DNA of 64,000 nt. It comes from Viola odorata (lineage: Eukaryota > Streptophyta > Magnoliopsida > Malpighiales > Violaceae). Below, one piece after another: positions 1 to 10,202 of the stretch. The stretch is from assembly GCA_963691705.1 (NCBI GenBank), contig OY829541.1:12766564-12830563 (forward strand). The letters run 5' to 3'. The notes under the pieces were generated by a model. It ran no database searches. It saw nothing but the letters and a program-made list of their open reading frames with translations, and was not told the DNA's origin. Each line of letters starts with the position of its first letter. Position 1 is the stretch's first letter. The position numbers were made by a program, and so were the translations under genes.

Positions 1-195
1 CATTAGACAAAGGGGCTTGAGAAGCTTGGCCTTGGCAGCAATGAAGATGGGCTTGGCCTAGGCGGGCTTGGCCATGGGCTCGTCCAAGGGCTCAGACACG
101 GGCTCGGCCAAGGGCTTATGGCTCGGAAGATAGGCCACGTGGGAGGCCATTCACGTGTAATGTGTACGGGCATCGGTGGCTCCATGGTCATATCA
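1..195 (-). mobile_element. Type I LTR, 5' (U3) part of a 3' LTR
   Basis: The window opens inside an LTR. Read on the minus strand it begins TGATATGACC at 195 and contains degenerate short units built on GGGCTCGG (plus-strand sense). A purine-rich tract on the minus strand immediately precedes it (196-212), so this is the 3' LTR of a minus-strand element whose internal part lies at 196-570. The rest of the LTR is off the left edge. Confidence 0.75.
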
Positions 196-570
196 TCCCA
201 TCCACCTTTGAAGAGATTCATCCTCGAATCTAGAGGCTCGATCCCTTGAAAGGCCAAAGGGGCCAAGGCATGCTCTCGGCTAGTGCTTACACACGGAACG
301 CTCTCACTACAACTCTCGGGGAAAATAGGCCAAGGTGGAGGCCTTCCATGAGGAAGACAAGTAGGCATGGACAAGAAAAACCCAAGAATAATCAAGGATT
401 GGCCACGACGGGGCAAGTAGGTGACTCGGGCCAAGTGCGAACTCCTAGTAGTGGGCGGGACCATGAGGCCACTTGAAGGCGCCCAAAATGGAAAGAAGTG
501 TGCGCTGCCAATGTGCCCAAAACTAAGGAGAAATGGGTCCACAAATCTATGCATAGGAACTCTACGGATT
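196..570 (-). pseudogene. Type I element C-terminal ORF remnant with PPT
   Basis: A minus-strand frame (554 down into the LTR) encodes the C-terminal part of the type I family ORF. It contains a VDPFLLSF motif, a block with GRRPPPWPIF-like and TSREHAL-like motifs, and the phrase DSRMNLFKGGWDD, which overlaps the polypurine tract. The same order recurs at 41778-42545. No RT, integrase or protease motif is visible. The nucleotide palindrome GATTCG/CGAATC just before the PPT is a common feature of plant Ty3/gypsy elements. The function of this ORF is unknown to me. The upstream part is lost at the junction with the LTR fragment near 571. Confidence 0.6.
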
Positions 571-918
571 GGGCAAAGAGAATATCATCAAAATCAAAGG
601 CAAGTGCTGAAATGAATAAAATGCACTTTAAATACTTAAGTCTAAACAAAGGGGTAAATACCCTTACACCCTTAGACAAAGGGGCTTGAGAAGCTTGGCC
701 TTGGCAGCAATGAAGATGGGCTTGGCCGAGGCAGGCTTGGCCATGGGCTCGGCTAAGGGTACGGGCACGGGATCAGCCAAGGCTCGGACACGGGCTCGTC
801 CAAGGGCTCACGGCTCGGACATGGGCTCGGCCAAGGGCTCACGGTTCGGAAGATAGGCCACGCGAGAGGCCTTTCATGTGCAATGTGTACGGGCGTCGAT
901 GGTTCCATGCTCATATCA
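571..918 (-). mobile_element. Type I LTR fragment
   Basis: This fragment starts within LTR sequence resembling 39075-39120 and ends in CATATCA at 918. It contains the GGGCTCGG-type short tandem units typical of this LTR family. It is joined to the internal remnant on its left and to a leader plus primer-binding-site segment on its right. It is probably a deletion or recombination product rather than an insertion, and I see no TSD. Confidence 0.6.
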
Positions 919-1008
919 GTAGAAGAAGAAACCGGAGTACAACAAAGAAAACTTGAAACAATTAAACTTACTTACCAACCTTTGAATGCCTTAGGCTCCG
1001 CTACCAAC
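919..1008 (-). other. Leader remnant and primer-binding site of a type II element
   Basis: This short minus-strand leader ends at an LTR beginning at 1009. On the minus strand the sequence next to the LTR reads GTTGGTAGCGGAGCC, the primer-binding-site form shared by most elements in this window. It shows that the LTR at 1009-3087 is a 5' LTR of a minus-strand element whose body is gone. Confidence 0.6.
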
Positions 1009-3087
1009 TGATACAATCCTTGTTGCGTAGGATTCATAGCACGTGATTTTGATCGTTGTTCAAAGACGGATTTTGATGCGGAATAAGATGCGGAATAACT
1101 AACTTGACTCGTGCGAACGTAGACCACCTCGCCAACTAAATTCTAAGAGCCCTAGTCGATTTCACGCCAAGGATCTTGTATCGGATTCTTAGGTCTAGAC
1201 TCGACTAGATGAGAATCAAACTAAGACAAACGACAAAATAATGCAATTCCAAGGATTTACTTGTATACGACTAAAGTATTGCGGAATCAAGAAGAACAAG
1301 TGTTCAACACGTTGAACAATGGGCAGATATTGAAGAAACAAAGTTCTGAAATTATCAAATAAAAGGCAACCGAAATAAGGAGGCCATCCGGTCCTTATGT
1401 AATGATTTACAACCCTAATCGGATCCAAAATAGGGGTTCTAAATAAGGTAAATAACTTAATTAATTAATTAAATAAATAGTCTAATTAACTAGTTAATTA
1501 AGACAAATAAAAGGAAAGTAGTTGTCTTAAAATCAGACAAGGGAAAACGCAATCGGGCAAGGAGTCCTAGCGCGGGTAGGACAAGGAGTCCTCGTGCCGT
1601 GATACGATCCTAGCCCTGTGGCTAGCCCAGCTCACGCACAACACGCACACGCCTTGCGGTCACGGCCAATCGAATCAAGACGTCAAACCAAGGTCCTTGC
1701 AAAGCATTCAGTGAGGTTAATACAACCTCTAGACATGGAGACAAGTCAAGGGACGCCGCTTGATCAAGCCTTCTCTCGAAGGATGACATGGAAGGTGGCT
1801 TGGAGGTGCCTAGTGTAAGGTTTGACATCCATCTGAGTCAACCAATGGAAGAACGGCTGCAATAAAAGATCCAGCACATATACAAGACCGATTGGAGTCT
1901 TAGGAAGTATGTGTCCAAGTTTTAGAGCATTTGGACGACTAGATCTCAAGAAGATTCCAGATGACAATCTCGCACGCAGGAGTTCTAGGCGCAGACAAGT
2001 CTGAATCGTAAGATCGACCATGTTTTGGAAACATCAGGATGTTAGCTTTCATTTGGGACAAGTTTCAGCCCATTTGGCCTAGTGGTTTGAAGGTTATTCA
2101 AGTCGACATTATGGTCCCCAATGTGTACGTGAGACAACATACGACTTGAGGTTTTGGCCCAAACCTTGGCCTGATGATAGAGACCTCAACATGGGCTGCC
2201 GGAATGTATTTAAATACATTTATATTTACGTTAATTAGTTAATTAGTTAATTAAGTTATTTTCCTTAATTAGAACTCCTACATCTTATCAGCGTAGGGTT
2301 TGGTTGTAAACTATATATAAGGAGCCGCTTGGCCTCCTTATTCAGTTGGCTTTTATTTGATAATTTCAGAACTTTGTTTCTTCAATATCTGCCCATTGTT
2401 CAATGTGTTGAACACTTGTTCTTCTGGAGTCCGCAATACTTGAGTCGCATACAAGTAAATCCTTGGAATTGCATTATTGTGTCGTTTGTCTTAGTTTGAT
2501 TCTCACCTAATCGAGTCTAGACCTAAGAATCTGACACAAGATCCTTGACGTGAAATGGACTATGGCTCTTAGCATTCAGTTGGCGAGGTGGTCTGCCTTC
2601 GCACTAGTCAAGTTAATTATTTCGCATTGAAATCAGTCCTTGAACAACAATCAGAATTACATGCTATGCTTCCAACGCAACTAGGATCGTATCATGTCGC
2701 AAGAACTCACGCGACGCGCACCCGTATTAGGGTTTGCGCACATCCTCTACACCCTGAGTTAGGGTTTCCCATATCTTCTAAATGCCTCGAGCCCGTACTC
2801 ATTGACAAAAGTGCATGTTGCAGTAAATGTCGAACTTGATTGACGGATAAAAGTGCTCCATCTACACGTTGATCTGCTGCCTAGCAGAATCACCATTGTA
2901 CGTCGTGATGGTGAGGAGATTGTCAATGCGTGGAGCCTTCTCTTGAAGCATAGCATCTTCAAGTGTCATCTCACACTTCAGCTCCTTATGGATGAGTGAT
3001 GACAATTTGTCTTCACGCATTCTAGCCCTCGTACGCGTCATTGGACCAGCTGGTGGTAGAGGTATGTCGATGCATGTGTTCGCATCA
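1009..3087 (-). mobile_element. Type II LTR (5' LTR, minus), split by a solo LTR
   Basis: This is a type II LTR in two pieces, 1009-1599 and 2695-3087, about 980 bp when joined. It starts TGATACAATCC and ends GTTCGCATCA in plus-strand sense. The continuity across the break matches the uninterrupted copy at 62827-63756. The left piece holds TA-rich TTAATTAA-type sequence and a minus-strand TATA-like region. The interruption is the LTR at 1600-2694. Confidence 0.75.
1600..2694 (+). mobile_element. Type II solo LTR
   Basis: The element begins TGATACGATCC and ends GGATCGTATCA, a perfect 11-bp terminal inverted repeat. The flanks are TGCCG (1595-1599) and TGTCG (2695-2699), a TSD with one difference. 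There is no internal sequence, so it is a solo LTR left by LTR-LTR recombination. A plus-strand TATA box (CTATATATAAGG) is at 2311-2322, followed by a conserved downstream block shared with the LTRs at 3228, 4421 and 10203. The first 200 bp differ from those copies, so it is a separate subfamily. Confidence 0.8.
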
Positions 3088-3227
3088 CTTAGGTTTAGTA
3101 ATTAGTGTTCTTTGAGCCAAACACTATCATTTCTACAAATCCAAGTAAGTTTGATGATTAGAGAGTGAAAGGGTTGGGTTTGTAAACTTCAGATCCTTTC
3201 AATCACTTGTGATTGAAAGTTCCTTAT
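3088..3227. other. Spacer between duplicated LTRs, first copy
   Basis: This AT-rich, non-coding spacer follows the 5' end of the minus-strand LTR and is repeated at 4281-4420. It contains a small inverted repeat around AATCACTTGTGATT. It may be the original target DNA of the type II element. I recognise nothing else in it. Confidence 0.5.
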
Positions 3228-3875
3228 TAATACGATCCCAAGATGTATCACGCGACTACATGGATAAAAGCGTCAAGACATGATTGAGAAGATGGAGTCC
3301 GATCAGGGATTACAAAGGCTTGATGGAAACCTCTATGTGTTATGTTTATTGTGCCTAAATTTTAGGATGTTTGGACGAGTGGATCGTCCAAAAGATTAAG
3401 CCAACATTTTCGTTGACAATAGTCCTACGCCGACAAGGACTCCAAAAAACATCAGGCAACTTCGTCCGAACCTATTAGGGTTTGCTTGTAAACTCTATAT
3501 AAGGAGTCGTTTGGCATCCTTATTCAGTTGGCTTTTATTTGACAATTCAGAACTTTGTTTCTTCAATATTTGTCCATTGTTCAACGTGTTGAACACTTGA
3601 TCTTCTTCAGTCCGCAATACTTTAGTCGCATACAAGTAAATCCCTAGAATTGCATTATTGTGTCGTTTGTCTTAGTTTGATTCTCACGTAGTCGAGTCTA
3701 GGCCTAACAATCTGATACAAGATCCTTGACGTGAAATCAACTAGGTCTCTTAGCATTCAGTTGGTGAGGTGGTCTACGTTCGCAGGAGTCAAGTTAATTA
3801 TTCCTCATTGAAATCTATCTTGGAACAATGATCAAAATTACGTGCTACGCATCCTACACAACTAGGATCGTATCA
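3228..3875 (+). mobile_element. Type II LTR with internal deletion
   Basis: This plus-strand LTR starts TAATACGATCCC (a mutated terminus) and ends GGATCGTATCA. Compared with 4421-5379 it lacks about 300 bp between the U3 part and the block around the TATA box. The TATA box (CTATATAAGG) is at 3495-3504. Confidence 0.75.
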
Positions 3876-4420
3876 CACCACAAGGACTCGCGTGGCGTGC
3901 CCCCGGATTAGGGTTTGCGCTCATCCTCCACACCCTGAGTTTGGGTTTCCCATATCTTTTAAACGCCTCGGGCTTTTCTGCTGAAGCTTTGGCCCGTACT
4001 CCTTGACATGTTGCAGTACATGTCGAACTTGATAGACAGACAAAAGTCATCCATCTACGCATTGATCTGCTGCCCAACAAAATGACCGTCGTACGTCGTG
4101 ATGGTGAGGAGATTGACAATACGTGAAGCCTTCTCTCAAAGCGTAGCATCCTCAAGTGTCATCTCACACTTCAGCTCCTTGTGGATGAGTGATGACAATT
4201 TATCTTGAAGCATTCTAGCCCTCGCACGCGTCATTGGACCAGCTGGTGGCAGAGGTATGTTGATATGTGTGTTCGCATCACTTAGGTTTAGTAATTAGTG
4301 TTCTTTGAGCCAAACTCTATCATTTTTACAAATCCAAGTACGTTTCATGATTAGAGAGTGAAAGGGTTGGGTTTGTAAACTTGAGATCCTTTCAATCACT
4401 TGTGATTGAAAGTCCCTTAT

Positions 4421-5379
4421 TGATATGATCCCAAAATATGTCACGCGACTACATGGACAAAAGCGTCAAGATATGATGGAGAAGATGGAATCCGATCAGG
4501 GATCACAAAGACTTGATGGAAACCTCTATGTGTTATGTTTATTGTGTCCAAATTTCAGGACGTTTGGACGAGTGGATCGTCCAAAAGATTAAGCCAACAT
4601 TTTCGTTGACAATAGTCCTACGCCGACAAGGACTCCAAGAAACATCAGGAAACTTCATCCGAACCTAACCGGTGCTGTACAGGTCCAAATCGTACGATCG
4701 GCTATGTTTTGGAAATGTTAGGATGTTAGCTTTCGTTTGGAACAAGTGACAGCCCATTTGGCCCAGTGGTTTGAAAGTTATTCAAGTCGACATTATGGTA
4801 TACAGTGTGTACGCGAGAGAACATACGACTTGAAGTTTTGGCCAAAACCTTGGCCCGATAATGGAGAACTCGACATGGGCCGCTGGAATGTATTTAAATA
4901 TATTTATATTTACTTTAATTAGTTAATTAGTTAATTGATTAATTTTTTAATTAAGTTAATTTCTTTAATTAGAACTCCTACTTCTATTCCTATTAGGGTT
5001 TGCATGTAAACTCTGTATAAGGAGCCGCTTGACCTCCTTATTAAGTTGGCCTTTATTCGACAATTCAGAACTTTGTTTCTTCAATATTTTCCCATTGTTC
5101 AACGTGTTGAACACTTGTTCCTCTTGAGTGCGCAATACTTGAGTCGCATACAAGTAAATCTTTGGAATTGCATTATTGTGTCATTTGTCTTAGTTTGATT
5201 CTGACCCAGTCAAGTCTAGACCTAAGAATCTGACACAAGATCCTTGACATGAAATCCATTAGGGCTCTTAGCATTCAGTTGGCTAGGTGGTCTATGTTCG
5301 CACAAGTAAAGTTAATTATTCCTCATTGTAATCCGTCTTTGAACAACGATCAGAATTATGTGCAACTAGGATCGTATCA
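4421..5379 (+). mobile_element. Type II LTR, full length
   Basis: This is a 959-bp plus-strand LTR, TGATATGATCCC to GGATCGTATCA, colinear with 10203-11148. A TATA-like TGTATAAGG lies near 5014-5022 after a TTAATTAG-rich stretch. There is no PPT or PBS beside it, because it belongs to the tandem duplication. Confidence 0.8.
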
Positions 5380-5546
5380 CGCCGCAAGGAGTCGCGCGGC
5401 GTGCACCCGGATTAGGGTTTGCACGCATCTTCCGCACCATGAGTTTGGGTTTCCCATATCTTTTAAACGCCTCGGGCTTTTCCGCTGAAGCTTGGGCCCG
5501 TACTCCTTGACATGTTGCAGTACATGTCAAACTTGATTGACGGACA
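5380..5546 (-). mobile_element. Type II LTR fragment
   Basis: This is the beginning of a third copy of the half-LTR seen at 2695 and 3876. It stops near 5546, where type I internal sequence starts. The junction is probably a deletion or recombination breakpoint. Confidence 0.55.
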
Positions 5547-6205
5547 ACGGGTAGAACTAGAAGAATTTCCTCTCTTGTTGCGGCAACCAACTTACATTGC
5601 CCAAGGTGCGCGGAGTCCCTTATGTTCCTCAATTCAAGCATTATTTCAGCCTGGATTTCTGCCATATTTTGAGTGTGTCGTTCCATTCGCTCCTGAATTG
5701 AAGTCAGCTCCAACTTTAAGGATAAAGGTTCTTGTGCATATCATGGGGCAAGATGATAGGAACATTGTGGAGGAGCCACCCTCAAATATGGTGGGAAATA
5801 GGAGGCAGTCACGATGTCAAAGTCTAGGCTAGGAGGAGCAACCCTCAATTGCGGTGAGGTATAGGTGCGTTGAGGAGGTCGCCGGACGAAAACACTAGAC
5901 CCATCTATGTAGCTCTCTTGCCCATAATACCGATGCACACAAGCCGCACAAGAGTCATAATAAGCATAGGCTGCCTCACTTCCATAAGAATAAGAGGCTT
6001 GTTGTGAACGCTCATCCCTATAGATATCCGGCGGTTGATGAACCAAAGAAGGAGGACCAAGCTCATAAGTAACCTCCGCCTAAGAGGAATTTCTATCATA
6101 ATAATAAGGGGTATGACCATCATCCTCTACCGAGGCGTAAGAAGAACTTGGACAAAGAGAATCATTGCCCCAATATGGCTCAATATCATCATCATAAAAA
6201 GACAT
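5547..6205 (-). pseudogene. Type I family Ser/Tyr-rich ORF with coiled coil, broken
   Basis: On the minus strand an ATG at 6205 opens a frame with an acidic Tyr/Ser-rich start, repeated RVAPP-type motifs (LRVAPP) and then a heptad-like segment (SIQERMERHTQNMAEIQAEIMLEL). The same layout is intact in part at 8296-9051. Two in-frame stops, one about 40 codons in and one after CSYHLAP, break the frame, and the 3' part is replaced by LTR sequence. No zinc knuckle, protease or RT is present. It may be a diverged gag N-terminus or an accessory protein, and I cannot choose between them. Confidence 0.55.
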
Positions 6206-7557
6206 CAGCAAAGGTGCCTACAAAAACAAACAAACACAATTGATAGATAATAAAAATATGTTAGTCCCTCCCCACGTGTATCACTCATGTTTCTTATTAC
6301 ACTCTAATGCTCTCACTATCTCATCCACTCAAACTTCCATTCTAATCAAAGCAATTTAGCCAGCAATGACTCTAAGACTCAATGCAAGCATAAGGAGATC
6401 AAAGAAAACTAGGGTAGAAATGAAAGGTAAGGAAACCGAATTAGTGTTCAAGGAAAAAAAGCTTGATTTTAAACACTAATTAGGGTTAGAGTAGATGTTG
6501 ATGTAGGAAACAATTGAAGAAAACTCAAGGACACAAAAAAAGGCAAGCTTAAAGGATAAACACTTGAAGAAAAGGAGGGAAACAAAAATAAGCTAAAAAA
6601 ATTCAATATTTCCGCAAAAGGAAACACTTGATAAGTGCACACTTTAACTTGAATGAAAACACTTCAAATGCACACATACATTTTGCCTCTTGTTTTGACT
6701 CACTTGTATTCTCTTTTCTCTATTTTTTTATTTTTTTATTTTTACTTAGGGATTTCTTTTACTCTTTTGATCCCTTTCTTTTCTTTGCTGTTTATTTTTT
6801 ATTTTTTTTGTAAGTGTAAGAGAGCTTCAAGTACTATATGACATGATTTTTTTATAATGAAGTGGAAGGCAATTAATTTTTCAAGTTAAAAAAAATATTC
6901 ACTAAATGCCAAAATTGTGAATGTATGACAAGTAGTTCAATTTTGAATGACAAGTAGTCTCTAATGTGTATGACAAGCCAAAGGAGCAGTTAAGTGAGCT
7001 GCCCTAGGGCCGGCTATGTGCAAGAGGTGTGTTGAGCAAGCTGAAAATACTTGGCTGAAAATAGAGTGATGTGGCCGGCTAAGGAAGTGTGCACAAAATT
7101 TGGATCACTTAGCTAGCAAACAAGAAGTCCACATGGCTCTCATGGACACCATAGGAAGCTCCAATAATCACAGCAGCAATTAAACTCAAGAAGATGAAGA
7201 TTTAAGTCACATCTAACACAATAAACACCAAACAATTCAGCAAATGTGTTTGTGCAAGATCAAATCACTAGAAAACAAAATTTTGGCCTAAAATCTGAAA
7301 ATGATTAGAATGAAATATGATGGCAGCCGACGGTAGGAAACAATGTTTCCACCGTTGATATGGAATCACATGGTGTTTGAACCGAAGGAAAGGCAAGAAA
7401 AAGATGGTTTTCAGTTTAGGGGAATGGTGACATATTTTGCAAGAAAATAGAAAACATTTCAGCACAAAAGAGAGATGTTCTACAGTAGGGGAGATTATTC
7501 TAACCATAGAAATGGAGTTTACCAACCTAGAAGACAACTTGGAGCTCCACTACCACT
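6206..7557 (-). other. Untranslated leader of a type I element, with PBS
   Basis: This is non-coding leader read on the minus strand, ending at a primer-binding site next to the LTR (about 7541-7557). It holds long A- and T-rich tracts, a repeated TGTATGACAAG motif and the phrase CTAGGGCCGGCTA near 7006. All of these recur in the leaders at 15446-16908, 23723-24744, 40253-41326 and 44038-45611. A conserved CACGTG (G-box core) lies near the ORF end. A pyrimidine tract followed by an AG next to the start codon looks like a 3' splice site, so the leader may contain an intron. Confidence 0.6.
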
Positions 7558-8338
7558 TGATAAGATCTGCGTTGCAAATGGAGGATGAATCCGTGAGGAG
7601 AAAGCAACAAGGATCTAGTCTCCTTTGGGAGGTGGTAAACACATGGATAATCGATAGATTGATGGATAATTCAAAATATTTTATGTAGAAGATAACGTCA
7701 CAAAGAGATTGCGGAAGAGTGCAACAGACTTATGGATGAAATAGAAGGTGCTTTGCTGAACAACAATAAATAGAACTTCAATATCCAACAAACCATCTCT
7801 AGACTAGCTAGAGCAACCTTGTTACAAAATAAAGAAGGGTCTCTCAATTCAAGGTCGGCCCTTCCAATAACAAGGATAGACAACCCGACTGATTTGATGG
7901 AGAAGATGAATTGCTGGTTTTAAGAACCCTAAATTACCCTAAGCTATACCAAGCTACACTAGATGCTCTTGGAAGGAGATAACTCAACAAAAACAAAGAC
8001 CAGTGCTGAAATGAGACGTAATGCACTTTAAATACCTATGCCTAAAATAAAGGGGTAAATACCCTTACACCCTTAGACAAAGGGGCTTGAGAAGCTTGGC
8101 CTTGGCAGCAATGAAGATGGGCTTGGCCTAGGCGGGCTTGGCCATGGGCTCGGCCATGGGCTCGGACACTGGCTCGGACATGGGCTCGGCCAAGGGCTCA
8201 CGACTTGCTAGGGTTGGAGGCGTGGATGTGTCATGGTTTGGCCGAACAACCCATGAGAACCGTGCGAGGAAGATAGGTCACACGGGAGGCCTTTCTCATG
8301 CAATGTGTGCGGGCACCGGAGGGTCTATGCTCGTATCA
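7558..8338 (-). mobile_element. Type I LTR flanked by both PBS and PPT
   Basis: This 781-bp LTR runs from TGATAAGATC to CTCGTATCA in plus-strand sense. A PBS complement lies directly on its left and a PPT complement (8339-8360) directly on its right. It is therefore the shared LTR between two internal regions, not the end of a single insertion. Short GGGCTCGG-type units are at about 8130-8200. Confidence 0.8.
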
Positions 8339-9089
8339 TCCCATCCCTCTTTGAGGAGATTCGTCGTCGAATCTAGACCGTAGATGGTGTGATAGACCGA
8401 AATGGGCGCTGAAGATTTAATCACAACGACGTCTATTCCTCTCCTTCGTACCAAGTCGCTTTTAATCCATTGGAGAAGTGGATCAGTGTAGCTATGGAGT
8501 GGAGCCAAACTAGTGAAAGAGGAGGCGCGGTCAAGGTGCACATGTAGGAAAGGATCCGTAAAGCAAAGCGGTGGCACCGACGGAGTGGTAGAGAAATCAA
8601 GGCAATGAATAGCCTTCTCATGCCAGCCTGAAGTAAACCCATAAATCACACGTTCACTCCCATTGTTTCCCTCTACCCCATGATCATCACCATGTGAACA
8701 CACCCTCAAAACAGCCCTATCTGCGACCAATGGAGGTACCGCCTCAACAACGGGTGGAACAAGAAGCATTTCCTCTCTTATTGCGCCAACCAACTTACAT
8801 TGCCCAAAGTGCACGGAGTCCCTTATGTTCCTCAATTGAAGCATTATTTCAGCCTGGATTTCTGCCAAGTTTTGAGTATGTCGTTCCATTCGCGCCTGAA
8901 TTGAAGCCAACTCCAAGTCTAAGGATGAAGGTTCTTGTGCATATGATGGGGCAAGATGATAGGAATGTTGTGGAGGAGCCACCCTCAAATGTGGTGGGAA
9001 ATAGGAGGCAGTCACGATGTCAAAGTCTCGGCTAGGAGGAGCAACCCTCAATTGCAGTGAGGTATAGGTGCGTTAAGGAGGTCGAGAGA
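8339..9089 (-). pseudogene. Type I family ORF, 3' portion
   Basis: A long minus-strand frame (9051 to the LTR, about 250 codons) shows LRVAPP repeats, a coiled-coil-like segment (ASIQARMERHTQNLAEIQAEI), a Pro/Val-rich linker, and the C-terminal HEKAIHCL and TDPFL motifs. It ends in DSTTNLLKEGWDD at the PPT. It lacks the Ser/Tyr-rich start because it is cut at about 9090. It is the best-preserved copy of the middle-to-end part of this ORF. No catalytic motif of a retrotransposon polyprotein is present. Confidence 0.6.
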
Positions 9090-9127
9090 CGTGGATTGTG
9101 TTGTCTTTAACACAATTTTAATTGAAT

Positions 9128-9167
9128 ATTCACACATAGCAAAATAATCATTTTGCTATGTGTGAAT
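9128..9167. repeat. Perfect 18-bp inverted repeat (hairpin)
   Basis: Two perfect 18-bp arms (9128-9145 and 9150-9167) face each other across a 4-base loop. The arms read ATTCACACATAGCAAAAT and its complement. The structure lies just inside the 3' region of the plus-strand type II element. A 22-bp direct repeat containing GGGTAAGTCGACTGG lies downstream at 9178-9199 and 9270-9291. Confidence 0.85.
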
Positions 9168-9417
9168 TTCATGTTAAATTTGTGGGTAAGTCGACTGGAC
9201 TTGAGGGAACTCTATTCAAGCGCGATCACTTACTTAGGTCATATAACCTTTTGCGAAATTTTCATGATCATTTGTGGGTAAGTCGACTGGATTTTGCTAT
9301 TTTATTATTAACTTAACCTTTAAGGATGTTATTATTTCATATATTGTTCCTTGGAGTTTTGTTAGTAATCTAAGGAAGAAGTCCTTTAGTGTTTTCGATC
9401 AAGAATTATAGCAAACG

Positions 9418-9831
9418 TTGAGTGCGCCTATGAAGCGAGATCTATCCTTGCCACCACAATTCTCGAGGCAACAAAAGATGGAGAAGAGAACACTTGGAGT
9501 TGTGAGACATGTGTTGGTTTGTGAGTATGAACTTACTTGGAAGGGATGTTTTTCGTTTCTTTTATATACTTACTACCTTTTCATACACGCTATTATCTTT
9601 GGTTTGTTATTGAAACACATGTGTGATTTTCTTCTTATGACATTATTCGGTTTAATATTGCTACCTTTGAGTGTATTATTTAGTATAAGTGGCAGCAAAG
9701 AGATTGAAGTAATGCGAATAGCCATTGGACAAGCCAAGCGTTATGGTACGCGCTTGAGTGTTAAGATGGAAACTTTGGGAAACCACAGAATGATGAGTGG
9801 ATCCTTCAAGATAGGAGCTTGGATTTGGTAG
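9418..9831 (+). CDS. Hypothetical ORF of 137 codons in a type II element
   Basis: The frame is open from 9418 to 9831. Its middle third is strongly hydrophobic and would form two or three membrane-like segments, while the ends are basic. I recognise no family. The hydrophobic part is T-rich and could equally be intron or non-coding sequence between exon-like ends. It sits upstream of two PPT-like tracts. It may be a chance ORF. Confidence 0.2.
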   Translation: MSAPMKRDLSLPPQFSRQQKMEKRTLGVVRHVLVCEYELTWKGCFSFLLYTYYLFIHAIIFGLLLKHMCDFLLMTLFGLILLPLSVLFSISGSKEIEVMRIAIGQAKRYGTRLSVKMETLGNHRMMSGSFKIGAWIW

Positions 9832-10202
9832 TTCTTACGCCGAAGACGGTCCCTAAACCAAGTTCAAGCAAGAGTAGCCGCTTGGAGCAATAATCTTACT
9901 CGATGCATTGACATGTTCAAAGACGTTGCTGCCAAGTTGAATTTACAAGGTTGGTATGGTTCGATTTGTGCTTACTTTGATATTACTAACTTAAGGTATT
10001 GTGGTGTAGGTCTAGGTGCAGATTCGAGGTCGAATCTTTTGGAAGGGAGAGGGAATGATGTGAATCCTCATACCAACTCTAGCGCATCGACCTTGAAGCG
10101 CAAGAGATGGCGAGTATGCTTTGAGCATATAATTGGGAAGCTTTCGTGGACAGATTATGCTGAGCAAGATTCGAGGATGAATCTTTCTAAAGAGGGAGGG
10201 AA
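9832..10202 (+). other. 3' internal region of a type II element with two PPT-like tracts
   Basis: Two copies of the GATTCG...CGAATC palindrome, each followed by a purine tract, lie at about 10020-10054 and 10168-10202. The second directly abuts the LTR at 10203 and is the functional candidate. The first is followed by TGATGTGAATCC, which resembles the alternative type II LTR start TGATGCGAACCC. It may mark a former LTR junction. Confidence 0.6.

Larger units (their letters stand above)
2695..5379 (+). repeat. Two-copy tandem duplication of LTR pieces
   Basis: Two head-to-tail units are visible, 2695-3875 and 3876-5379. Each contains the 5' half of a minus-strand type II LTR (ending in GTTCGCATCA at 3087 and 4280), a spacer of about 140 bp beginning CTTAGGTTTAG, and a plus-strand type II LTR. 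A truncated third start of the unit follows at 5380. The first unit is shorter because its LTR carries an internal deletion of about 300 bp. The shared junctions indicate segmental duplication after the solo LTR inserted, not independent insertions. Confidence 0.75.

Noticed and set aside
1618..2021. Short ORFs inside the solo LTR
   Set aside because: They lie in U3-type LTR sequence on both strands and have no recognisable domain.
6628..6841. Hydrophobic small ORFs at 6628-6841
   Set aside because: They come from a T-rich leader tract and overlap in two frames.
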